The notes beneath the pieces were generated by a model, which searched no databases, had not been told where the DNA came from, and saw only the letters and a program-made list of their open reading frames with translations. This document shows positions 20,206-29,499 of a DNA stretch of 62,134 nt, piece after piece. Source of the stretch: an uncultured Verrucomicrobiota bacterium (lineage in GTDB: Bacteria > Verrucomicrobiota > Verrucomicrobiia > Limisphaerales > UBA1100); NCBI GenBank assembly GCA_902551155.1, contig CACDBG010000004.1, forward strand, positions 1 to 62,134. The letters run 5' to 3'. Both the position numbers and the translations under genes were made by a program. How positions within the stretch are numbered: the first letter of the stretch is position 1; each line of letters starts with the position of its first letter.

Positions 20206-20544
20206 CCCAGATTTACGTAATGCACACTTCGTCGAACGTAAAATACTATTATTTCAAGAAACCTGGCACTTGAGAAAATAAACTGCACGCTTCATTTAAT
20301 TAACCAGCATTCTGAAAATAGCCATAGTCCTGTGGAAACCCATGATATACCTGACTGCACCATGTTTATCACTTACGCTTGAAATGCCATCCATCCTTAT
20401 TTGGCAGTCGTCACAAAAATAATCATCTATTCACTCTGAACTAGTCGTTGCCCCCAAGCAAAGGTGATCGTTTTTGGAAAATTATATCGCACTACTTCTA
20501 TATTCGTAATTATTAAAAATGAGAGATACTTCCCAGGAGAATAA

Positions 20545-22071
20545 TCATTGTTGATAGAAATAATTTCCCAAAAGTTGTTTGATTTTTTCCTTATGAACAT
20601 TTTCAAGCATATACGTCCACGCTAAGATGATGAATAAGGCAAGTGTCAGTGTATGTGCTATGTTTTCGCTCGCACCAAAGAAACACAATGTCGTGTAGGC
20701 CGATATTGGCGCAATCATCAGGAGGGTATATTTTAAATAAACATCGCTAATATATTTTTTGATATCTATTTTAAAGTATCTAACTGCAATCAACATCAAG
20801 GGGCCAAAAGATCGCAGAATAAATATAGCCGCAACGCCAGAGGCCACCCCCAATAAACCAAGATCAAATTTCACAATGTTTATATACCCTATGATCAACC
20901 CTGTAAGGACAATGATTAATTCCAGCATTGAAATGATTATATGTTGGCCAACAAAGGACAATATCTTCCGCGCATATAGAGATGGAATTGAAAAAGAAAA
21001 AGGTATGATGATGACTAAAGTTAAATGGTAAATTGTATTTATTTCGCTTTGGCCAATATTCAACCACATATTTAAAAAAACTTTGCCAAAAGCTGCAAAG
21101 ATGATGGTTATAAAAGTTGCCAATATAAGTGAATATCTAGAGAATTGTATAAATGTCGTATATAATACGTTTACTTTATTTTGTGCGTGCAATTGTGATG
21201 CTTGAGGCCCGATGAAAGATACTGGGACGGTTAGAAATTGCATTATTGAAGCAACCAAAAGCATTGTTATTGAAAATAAGGCAACACCCTCGTCAATTCC
21301 GTTCACGAGCCCGATTAAAAGTGGGGTTCCTTGTCGTAGGGTAGTAGCACTTGCCGCTACAATCATCACAGATGCCCCAATGGTAAAAATTTGTTTTAAA
21401 TGGGGAGCAATGTTACTGAATGTATCATTTATGTTTGCGATAGCATTTGTTTTTAAAGCTAACATAAACTGAATGGCATGGATTATAAAATTAGATCCAT
21501 AGTAGATCAAAGCAAGAAGAAGCAGATCTAATAAATTTAAGTAAGCAATAAGGTATAAAACACAAACCCGTAGAATAATTAATACCGTCTCGACCCTTAA
21601 ATGGACATAAAATTTATGGTTAGATTCTAATATGCTGATTCCACATCTAAGCGGTAGGTTTACTGCTGTAATAATTAACGCAAACTTTAATGCATATTGA
21701 GCGCCATCAGGCGCACCAGTTAACTTGAATATAGAAAAAAAGAGTTCAACAAGATCCTGTGAAAATAATGCAATCGACAAGGCAATCGATAATAGCAGGA
21801 ACAAACAAATTATTGTTACCTCTCCTGATTTTTTCTTGTCATCGAGCGCAAGATACTTTGAAGAAATTCTAATTAAACCAGTGGGTATGCCCAATTCTGC
21901 AAGTTGTATGTATGCTGAAAACTGTGTTATGAGAAACCAAATGCCGGCAAACTTAAGACCTAAGGTATCTACAACTAACGGAGCAAGAATTATGCCTTGG
22001 CCAATTAGTGCAATATTTCTCAATACTTTTACATAAGTATTCTTAAAAAGGTTTTCCCGGAATAAATTCAC
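20545..22071 (-). CDS. Oligosaccharide flippase / polysaccharide biosynthesis protein (Wzx-like) #1
   Basis: About 12 TM segments. N-terminal FAGIWFLITQFSAYIQLAELGIPTGLIR resembles MOP flippases. Confidence 0.82.
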   Translation of the reverse strand: MNLFRENLFKNTYVKVLRNIALIGQGIILAPLVVDTLGLKFAGIWFLITQFSAYIQLAELGIPTGLIRISSKYLALDDKKKSGEVTIICLFLLLSIALSIALFSQDLVELFFSIFKLTGAPDGAQYALKFALIITAVNLPLRCGISILESNHKFYVHLRVETVLIILRVCVLYLIAYLNLLDLLLLALIYYGSNFIIHAIQFMLALKTNAIANINDTFSNIAPHLKQIFTIGASVMIVAASATTLRQGTPLLIGLVNGIDEGVALFSITMLLVASIMQFLTVPVSFIGPQASQLHAQNKVNVLYTTFIQFSRYSLILATFITIIFAAFGKVFLNMWLNIGQSEINTIYHLTLVIIIPFSFSIPSLYARKILSFVGQHIIISMLELIIVLTGLIIGYINIVKFDLGLLGVASGVAAIFILRSFGPLMLIAVRYFKIDIKKYISDVYLKYTLLMIAPISAYTTLCFFGASENIAHTLTLALFIILAWTYMLENVHKEKIKQLLGNYFYQQ

Positions 22072-22158
22072 CCGGTTTTAAAATTAATCATTACTTTCAA
22101 TTGAGTTCTTAATTCCCGACGAGGAACTCACATCTTTTGTAATTTTGTAAGCCAGAAT

Positions 22159-22833
22159 CTAAATGTTAGGCATTTTCGACTGATCAATAAAAGTAATTGA
22201 AATCTCAGGCAAATTTTCAGTCAATTCTTCCGTAAGAATTTTCATATTATCCACGTCTTTTATGTTTAAGAAAAAAACAATATTCAATTTTCCATCAGCC
22301 ATTTCGTACCTTCGAAGATCTGCCATATCTGTGTGTCGCCCCACAATATCCGAAATTGTACCTAAATTATTTCCCCCTCCCTGAGATTCAATTGATAGGA
22401 AATATGTTGTGGGGCTTGCTTTGGTGTTATTACCTTTAGTCAAGGCCATAAGGATCAATATCAAAAGGCCAGCGGTGATGGTGCTAACCGTTTGATTAGC
22501 CCCAAGACCCAGACCTATAGCAATTGAAATAAACAAATAGGCAAGTTCTTCAGGTTCTTTGATCGGCGTTCTAAAGCGTACAATTGAAAGTGCCCCAACC
22601 AAACCAAGCGACAATGCTAATGACGATTTAACCACTGAGATAACTAGGATCGTGGTCAAGATGATAAAGGGCAAAACAGCAGCAAATGATGCCTTATTGC
22701 TCAATACCGATGAATATTTTCTATAGTGATAAGTTACGCACCACGCAAGAATATATCCAATTAATAGGTTAAGCAGTAACGAGCCGACCGACAGTTCATC
22801 TAGGCTGGTAAGTGAAATAATTTTTTCTTTCAT
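22159..22833 (-). CDS. DUF4956 membrane protein
   Basis: VVKSSLALSLGLVGALSIVRFRTPIKEPEELAYLFISIAIGLGLGA is the DUF4956 signature. Confidence 0.85.
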   Translation of the reverse strand: MKEKIISLTSLDELSVGSLLLNLLIGYILAWCVTYHYRKYSSVLSNKASFAAVLPFIILTTILVISVVKSSLALSLGLVGALSIVRFRTPIKEPEELAYLFISIAIGLGLGANQTVSTITAGLLILILMALTKGNNTKASPTTYFLSIESQGGGNNLGTISDIVGRHTDMADLRRYEMADGKLNIVFFLNIKDVDNMKILTEELTENLPEISITFIDQSKMPNI

Positions 22834-22867
22834 TTTTTATTATTGTTAATCGTGTTTTTCTAACTAG

Positions 22868-23539
22868 TCATTGCATAATAGAGCTTACTGAATTTACATA
22901 CTTCGAGTTTCTGGAATTGCGTAATGGTATGTCACCTATTTCAGATGTTACAGCTTCATAGGATGATGGATCGTACTTCAACTCTATTGCCATATATTCG
23001 GTTGTAGCTGTTCTATGGGTTATATTAATGTTATCTGATAAAGTTTGATCATAGACTTCATGGCTTTGGTCTAGGGTGAGACGTATTCCCCCGCATTTTG
23101 AAATAAAATAAGACCGTATATACCTATTCAAAATTATCGGCAAACTATTATACTGGATAATGGTACGCCATGCTGCATTACCATGATTTGTAATTTTTTT
23201 GTATAAGCTACTGTGCGATGTCACATTATCTGTTATATCAATCTTAACCGACTCTTTGTAACCGTAAGAATTAATTCTATTCTTTAGCTCTAACGTACCC
23301 TTGCATGGATATAATGAATCTCCATACCATCGATATCTAAGTTTTGATCGTTTACTAATTCCGTCAAGGTTATCGGCATACGCAGCATATTCGAAGGTAT
23401 CATAATATATATTGCTGATTAGCCTGCCGGGATATTGCTTCCTGAAACAAAATGCAGACAGTGTTACCCACGATAAGATTTCAGATTCATATAAATCAGA
23501 ACATACAAACTTATTTTCGTATCTCAACGGTTTATCCAT
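22868..23539 (-). CDS. VTC-domain polyphosphate polymerase-like protein
   Basis: LRYENKFVC, IYYDTFEYAAYADNLDGISKRSKLRYRWYG, GTLELKNR, ILNRYIRSYFIS, IRLTLDQ and MAIELKYD match the basic/acidic residue pattern of VTC tunnel enzymes. Confidence 0.85.
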   Translation of the reverse strand: MDKPLRYENKFVCSDLYESEILSWVTLSAFCFRKQYPGRLISNIYYDTFEYAAYADNLDGISKRSKLRYRWYGDSLYPCKGTLELKNRINSYGYKESVKIDITDNVTSHSSLYKKITNHGNAAWRTIIQYNSLPIILNRYIRSYFISKCGGIRLTLDQSHEVYDQTLSDNINITHRTATTEYMAIELKYDPSSYEAVTSEIGDIPLRNSRNSKYVNSVSSIMQ

Positions 23540-23547
23540 AAATAATA

Positions 23548-26154
23548 CTACTGCCTATTTGATTTCATTATGCCTTGATATAAATCTTTTACGGGAATTC
23601 TCACTTTTTTAATACTCCTACCGTTAAATATAATTTTTGAATGTTCGTCACACAAAATGTCCCCGTCATCGTCAATTTTTGTATTATGGGAGCTGATTGT
23701 TCCCCCAGTAAATTCATTCTTTTTCATATAAGCTATTATTGGTGCATATGAACAATTGGAAAGATCTGAGTTATGCAAGCTTACAGAAGAACCATCCTTT
23801 GATGCTAGGCCTACAGATGCCGTTCGAACGGTAACTCCCTTTACTTCAATGTTTGACCGTTCTCCTGCCGAGATAGCCTTATCGGATATTACATTAAATA
23901 CCGATTGTGAAATTGCTGATAAACTGCCGCTAAAATCTGCCGCATCTCCGCCCCCAAGAAGTCCAATATTATTAAATTCGCATTCCAAAATTTTCCCAAT
24001 TGAAAAATCGATATCTACCGCATCTGAATTAGTGTCTTGGAAAAAGCAGCTTTTAATAATATATTCTGACCTTATAACATTGAGAGCGTCTTCGGATTTT
24101 ACCGAGTGCATATTAAGATTTATGATATTTATATCACTTTTATAAACAGTAAATGCTCCAGTTAATGTAACAAAATCGTAAGATACTGGCCCAACATTTT
24201 CCATTCGGAGATTTTTAACTAAATTTGTTTTTCCCGTTTCCTTCAAATACAACCATCCAGCAGTTCCGTCTCCAATGAACTCGACTGGCTTCCCTGTCCC
24301 ACCTATATTTACTGGAACCTTGGAAACAACGCCAGAGCCATTAGTAAATCGAAGCTTCACCGCGGGAGGAATAATAAATTTATCGTAGCCTCCTAGGACA
24401 AGAACCTGATCGATATCCCACTCCCCTTCGCAAAAAGCAATGGTGTTATTTTTCTCATCATAATTAAGTATGTTTGATTCCAGCAGTTTATTTACATAAT
24501 GCTCATGATTATTTATTTTGCTAATTTCAGGATAATAATTTTGTACACTAACCTTACTAGTATAACTCTTATCAAGCGGCGAGACTATACAAGCTGCCCC
24601 ATTTAAAAGATCGAATGGGACATCGTATATTTTGCTATAATCCATTTTTTCCTGCGAGCTCCTTGCATCCATCTTGAAGGGTAAATATTGGTTAAAATAT
24701 TTTCCCAATTTTTCATTTTTTATCGGGTCTTCATGAATGATGTCTAGTATTTGCATCTTTTTAGGTATGGCGCTCGCGATCTGCAAATCAAAGCAACCCG
24801 ATTGGTTGCCCTCTACTAGAAATATATGTGCCGGCTTGATATTTGAATAATCAATGGGAATTACACGGGTTTTCAGCAAATGCTCCTGAATATATTTTGA
24901 CCGTTTTAGCAAATCTGAATAATCGTATGCTTCAAGAAGGTAAAATTCGCTAATTAGCTGCTTCAAATATATTTCTTCTTTGGCTGACAAATCCTTCAAA
25001 AGATCTGTATTTGATATGTCTCCTGTAATTTGGGCCAATGATTCGGTGTATGATTTGTGAATAACTGGATCTGATAAAATCAATTTGTAGAAGGGGCTAT
25101 CGATATACGCAGTATAGTTCATTCGTTCATTAAAATTATCGTCATACCCAACAGGCTGCAATTTGCTTGTATAAGGGTTGTAATAGAATCTTAAATTACC
25201 CCATCTCACGCCATGTTGAGCTCCGAACAATTCATTAATAGCCATGAATTTACCGATTTCATCAATATCGAAAACTTCTGAGGCTTTTAGTTTTTCTTCG
25301 ACGAATCCCCTTAACATACCAATTGCATTTATCCTGTGTATTTTAAGTTGTTTTGATTTAGATATTGCAGAATCACCGAAGGTATCTATCCGGGCGTTTT
25401 TATAATCAAATAACTTTCCGTATTTCCAGTAATCCGACTCGTCAAATCTAACAATGACAGATTCCTTGCGCCTGTTGTTTTCTATTAGCTCTTTGGAAAA
25501 ATGTTCTTCGATTTCCATCAACCCTACATCGTTCCCATTTAAGTAAACTCTTACAACTTTTCTTCTTAAAGTTATCAAACCATACGTTCCACGCATACAA
25601 TCTATGATGTATTGGCCTTGGAAACCTCTTACCATTGGATTTTGAATTGAAAACCTTCTCATGCCAAAAAGGCTTTCATCCTTTAAAACTTCAACACGAA
25701 AGGACCATTTATCACCTTGAATATGATCAACGTTGTCACCTTTGATACGAAGTTTAACCTTTATAGATTTTCCGGAATGCTCAATTGTGGCAGGCACAAA
25801 ATCATCTTGCTCCTGAGTGATATTGCCTTTAGCAAGAGATTCACGGACTTTAGACTGTATCTTCGAAAAGTTTTCAAATTTTACATCAATCCTGACTTTG
25901 TCAACGTCAGCAGAGTTCAAATGAGATTTAAGGTAACACAGGGGCGTTCTTTTTATTACAGAGCTTATGCTTTCAGGATTGATGGAATTATACCCCTTAC
26001 TAAAAAAATAGTTTCGTATATCCTGCAATTTCGAGAAAGCGACACCTAGCATGACAAGAACAATCGCGGACAACACAACTAAAGCTTTGTTTAAAAATTT
26101 TAGCGCGCGTTTATACTTTTTTTGCGGAGTAGCAAGTGTATTATTTATAATCAT
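23548..26154 (-). CDS. CotH-kinase-family protein with N-terminal TM anchor and C-terminal right-handed beta-helix-like region
   Basis: VRVYLNGNDVGLMEIEEHFSKELIE, MAINELFGAQHGVRWGNLRFYYNPYTSKLQPVGYDDNFNE are CotH-like. C-terminal third has beta-helix-like repeats (LRMENVGPVSYDF..INIINLNMHSVKSEDALNVI..). Confidence 0.82.
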   Translation of the reverse strand: MIINNTLATPQKKYKRALKFLNKALVVLSAIVLVMLGVAFSKLQDIRNYFFSKGYNSINPESISSVIKRTPLCYLKSHLNSADVDKVRIDVKFENFSKIQSKVRESLAKGNITQEQDDFVPATIEHSGKSIKVKLRIKGDNVDHIQGDKWSFRVEVLKDESLFGMRRFSIQNPMVRGFQGQYIIDCMRGTYGLITLRRKVVRVYLNGNDVGLMEIEEHFSKELIENNRRKESVIVRFDESDYWKYGKLFDYKNARIDTFGDSAISKSKQLKIHRINAIGMLRGFVEEKLKASEVFDIDEIGKFMAINELFGAQHGVRWGNLRFYYNPYTSKLQPVGYDDNFNERMNYTAYIDSPFYKLILSDPVIHKSYTESLAQITGDISNTDLLKDLSAKEEIYLKQLISEFYLLEAYDYSDLLKRSKYIQEHLLKTRVIPIDYSNIKPAHIFLVEGNQSGCFDLQIASAIPKKMQILDIIHEDPIKNEKLGKYFNQYLPFKMDARSSQEKMDYSKIYDVPFDLLNGAACIVSPLDKSYTSKVSVQNYYPEISKINNHEHYVNKLLESNILNYDEKNNTIAFCEGEWDIDQVLVLGGYDKFIIPPAVKLRFTNGSGVVSKVPVNIGGTGKPVEFIGDGTAGWLYLKETGKTNLVKNLRMENVGPVSYDFVTLTGAFTVYKSDINIINLNMHSVKSEDALNVIRSEYIIKSCFFQDTNSDAVDIDFSIGKILECEFNNIGLLGGGDAADFSGSLSAISQSVFNVISDKAISAGERSNIEVKGVTVRTASVGLASKDGSSVSLHNSDLSNCSYAPIIAYMKKNEFTGGTISSHNTKIDDDGDILCDEHSKIIFNGRSIKKVRIPVKDLYQGIMKSNRQ

Positions 26155-26160
26155 AAGGGA

Positions 26161-26838
26161 TTAATATTTAAAGTTTCCTTTGCCGTTATAAAATGAATTG
26201 AATATTTTGAGGGCAAGATCCTTACCGCAATTACCTCTAAGCACTTCTTTCCAAGAGTCTATTTTAGACTCCTCTATTTTTTTTAGATAACCATCCATCG
26301 TGTAAACTAGTACCTTGTCATAGCCAAGTGCAGATAGCACTGACATCCGGTGGTTTCCCTGAAGCACAATGAAACGTTTATCGTTATTTTTGTTTATTAT
26401 ATAAGTTCCACCAATAACGCTTTTATGCCTAACAACCTGGTGTCCGCTTTTTTTTATACTTTTATATAGATTTATTGTATCATTATATTGCTTTTGGATT
26501 TGGCCCAGTTCAGTGGGGCCGCAAAATCGGCTTTTTAGTCGGTCCTTTAATTTATTACACCCTAATCGGAATTTCCCCCAAGGGAACACGTACAGCGGCA
26601 AGTCACACATCGAACTGTCATAACCGAACGCCTGACACATGTCTTCTGGAGTGAATTTATTGTGATACCTGTACAAAGAAGTATTCTCTACACTTATATC
26701 CTCGTTGCGCTGATATTCTTTTATTGTTTTTACAATTGGGTGGAATCCCTCTTTGTTAAACTGTCTGCCGAAAATTGTAACCGCCTGGTCTACGTTAATT
26801 AACCTTGTTCTTAATATGGATTTCAGAAAGTTCTTCAC
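26161..26838 (-). CDS. Uncharacterised protein with ParB/Srx-fold-like motif
   Basis: IVLQGNHRMSVLSALGYDKVLVYTMD resembles the ParB/Srx (D/Q)GNHR motif. Located between a capsule glycosyltransferase and cotH. Confidence 0.55.
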   Translation of the reverse strand: MKNFLKSILRTRLINVDQAVTIFGRQFNKEGFHPIVKTIKEYQRNEDISVENTSLYRYHNKFTPEDMCQAFGYDSSMCDLPLYVFPWGKFRLGCNKLKDRLKSRFCGPTELGQIQKQYNDTINLYKSIKKSGHQVVRHKSVIGGTYIINKNNDKRFIVLQGNHRMSVLSALGYDKVLVYTMDGYLKKIEESKIDSWKEVLRGNCGKDLALKIFNSFYNGKGNFKY

Positions 26839-26854
26839 TACTTGTAGTGTATTT

Positions 26855-28381
26855 TTATAGATATGAAGAAATCTTTTTTTCTATATATTGACTGAAATAT
26901 TCAATTTCTTCAGATGCGTTTTCTCGTCCAATCATTGACACTCTTTTAGATTTTGCCAAATGTACGCTGTACATATTCATAGGAATACTCAATTTCATGC
27001 AAGCGGCCACATATGCCATTAATGCTTTTCTATCGTATTTATAATTTCTTATTAAACTCCTTAATTTCTCATCTAATAGAGTTAAGTCACCTATTTTCAC
27101 TACCATACTCTCCGGCAGAATCCCATACATCACGTTGCCAAAGACCGCTACGGGTTTGCCCATAAGCATTGCTTCAAAACCTACAAATCCACTAATTGTA
27201 GCTACCGCTCGTGATTTTTTTATCCATTTTGTTGGATGTGTGTCACAATCGACAAAGTATAAATTTGGTATTTCAAGCAATTTTTTATAATATCCCGGCC
27301 TTCGATAGGCTATGCTTCTTGGGTGTTCTTTAATCAAAACTTTCCACCCAATTGGCACGCATTGACACAATCTTCTAATAAGTTCGATTTGATTTTGGTA
27401 TTTAACCCCATGAACTGACAGTGCTGTTTCCGGTTCGGAGTGTAACGGGAAAAAAATGAAATCTGTTTCTCCAATATCATCATAACCTATAATCCTCGTG
27501 TCCATACATTTTCTAGATATCCAGCTATTTAGCCCAGACAATATCTTAGTGTACAACAGTCCGGAGTATACCGGCGGAACATGATTATCGTTTTTTGTTA
27601 TTCTTCTTTGAAAAGATAAAATCCTCTTTATTACACCTCCACTAGATTTAAGTATTCCTGTAATTGAATTCGAAATCCGTGGTCTTTCATAAATTAAATT
27701 GCCCTCATATTTCACGGGTGCATTTTTAGCATCATCTATATAATTTGTTGCCTCTTCCCTGAATGAATAATCATTATTTTTAAGATTATTTTGAAATTCA
27801 TTATCTATTTCTTTTGTGTATGCTCCAAAACTTTCACTCAGTATAATATTGTTTTTAACCTTAGTGAATTTTAGCTGTAGATACTGTATCTGGTTTACCT
27901 TAGCTGCAAAATAAAGCAGGTAGTCGCCATAAGTCGACGGCGTTAATGTCATTATTACGTCAGGTTTTATTTTGCTAATAATTGATTCTATAGCAAATAA
28001 TGATGAGTATATTATATCACACAACTCCTCATGGGTATATTTGCACGCATACTCCTGCCTCAACTTTGTGTTTTTTCCATACATCAATCTCCGGTCGCAC
28101 ACTATTGCATCCCATAGGTTGCAGTTGCTGTACTTATTTTTAATTTTAATTAAATTACTAGTATTGATAGTTTCCCTCTGCTTCCCCGTGTAATTCCACT
28201 CGAACAATAGCTTGACTCTTGGATCGTCTTTTAATGGCAGCTTGTGATTATTATTTAGATAATATTCAGAGTCTGATACCAAGTAAGCACTTTCTTTGAG
28301 GACACCTTTGTTTTTCAAGATTTTATCTACCTCTTGAAAAATATTTAAAAATCCACTTTGCGCTCCAAAAAAAATATTCAT
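26855..28381 (-). CDS. Capsule polysaccharide biosynthesis (KpsC/KpsS-like) glycosyltransferase
   Basis: FIFFPLHSEPETALSVHG, WKVLIKEHPRSIAYRRPGYYKKLLEIPNLYFVD and TISGFVGFEAMLMGKPVAVFGNVMYG. Confidence 0.75.
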   Translation of the reverse strand: MNIFFGAQSGFLNIFQEVDKILKNKGVLKESAYLVSDSEYYLNNNHKLPLKDDPRVKLLFEWNYTGKQRETINTSNLIKIKNKYSNCNLWDAIVCDRRLMYGKNTKLRQEYACKYTHEELCDIIYSSLFAIESIISKIKPDVIMTLTPSTYGDYLLYFAAKVNQIQYLQLKFTKVKNNIILSESFGAYTKEIDNEFQNNLKNNDYSFREEATNYIDDAKNAPVKYEGNLIYERPRISNSITGILKSSGGVIKRILSFQRRITKNDNHVPPVYSGLLYTKILSGLNSWISRKCMDTRIIGYDDIGETDFIFFPLHSEPETALSVHGVKYQNQIELIRRLCQCVPIGWKVLIKEHPRSIAYRRPGYYKKLLEIPNLYFVDCDTHPTKWIKKSRAVATISGFVGFEAMLMGKPVAVFGNVMYGILPESMVVKIGDLTLLDEKLRSLIRNYKYDRKALMAYVAACMKLSIPMNMYSVHLAKSKRVSMIGRENASEEIEYFSQYIEKKISSYL

Positions 28382-28463
28382 TCAAATAAACTCCAAACTA
28401 ATAATTTATGAAAGACAGCTGTTATGACTATGCACTTGGGGAATGACAATTTTTCTTTTAGGC

Positions 28464-28694
28464 TTAGTTCCCAATCAGGAAGGCTGGCCCTCCCCCTTCT
28501 TTGCACATCCAGAGCTTTTGCACATCGTTATCCAAACTGCGATTAACAAGTAGTCCTTCAAAATGATTTACTAAAATCTTTTCAACTTCTGGTGGAAGAA
28601 GTGATAATAGAAAGTCGATGCTGAGACCAATCACGGGAGAGAGAGGCTCCGAATGACCCAGTATTTCTAACCTTGTCACACCAATCTTAAGCAC
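28464..28694 (-). pseudogene. Short orphan ORF, possible 3' remnant of a lost gene
   Basis: 76-aa ORF (...VTRLEILGHSEPLSPVIGLSIDFLLSLLPPEVEKILVNHFEG...KEGGGPAFLIGN). The frame continues open upstream, with no recognisable full domain. Confidence 0.3.
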
Positions 28695-28803
28695 ATCTAG
28701 AAATCCTTGGGTAGAAAAAAAGGCTCCAAAAATTCCCTACAGGATTTTTTGTATACTATTGGTTTCTTACTGAGGATACACACTTCCAGAATTAATGTAT
28801 TTA

Positions 28804-29499
28804 TTAAATTTCATTACTCTTTAAAATAGCCTCAGCGTAAATAAAATCCAACATACTATCAATATTAACAGTGAACTCATTTTCTACTTTAACAAAAGCT
28901 GAGTTTTCATCAAATATCTTGTTAGTCTCCAACAAGAATCCTGTTTTAAACGCGTATATGTTACCGACATGCAAATATATATCATCAAGGTCAAATCTGG
29001 ATGTGACTTTTTTACTATTAACAAAAAACTTTTCAAAATTTCCGATCTCATTTTCTTTATACATATGATGAGGATGGGCGTGGTCTATCTTCGTAATTGA
29101 TATTACACTCTCACTCTTCTTTTCAATAATCTCTTCTATGGCGTTATCAAAGTGTTTTACCTGCGTAAAAGGTGAAGAAGGTTGTAAAAGCACACATATA
29201 TCATACTTTCTACCACTAGCCATTAGTTTATTTAAGCAATATATTAATACATCAACAGTTGTAGCATTGTCTGTGGATAGGTGATCGGGCCTCCTAAAGG
29301 GCACCTCGTATCCAATTTCCTTTCCAATATTAATAATTTCGACATCATCCGAAGATAGGATCAATGTATTATCGTATTTCGATGATTTTGCTACTTCATA
29401 AGGATATTGAATTAACGGCTTCGCACCCAATAATTTGATGTTCTTTCTTTTTACACCCTTAGAACCACCTCTGGCGGGCACTATTGTTAAAATCCTCAC
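28804..29499 (-). CDS. neuA: Acylneuraminate cytidylyltransferase (NeuA-like CMP-nonulosonate synthetase)
   Basis: IVPARGGSKGVKRKNIKLLGAKPLIQYPYEVA, RRPDHLSTDNATTVDVL and LLQPSSPFTQVKHFDNAIE. Confidence 0.88.
   Translation of the reverse strand: MRILTIVPARGGSKGVKRKNIKLLGAKPLIQYPYEVAKSSKYDNTLILSSDDVEIINIGKEIGYEVPFRRPDHLSTDNATTVDVLIYCLNKLMASGRKYDICVLLQPSSPFTQVKHFDNAIEEIIEKKSESVISITKIDHAHPHHMYKENEIGNFEKFFVNSKKVTSRFDLDDIYLHVGNIYAFKTGFLLETNKIFDENSAFVKVENEFTVNIDSMLDFIYAEAILKSNEI

Noticed and set aside
20206-20544. Possible 43-aa gene remnant (DDYFCDDCQIRMDGISSVSDKHGAVRYIMGFHRTMAIFRMLVN) in the gap between Wzx#1 and EpsG-like genes
   Set aside because: Too short and without a recognisable family. 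An ORF this long is expected by chance, so it is not claimed as a relic.
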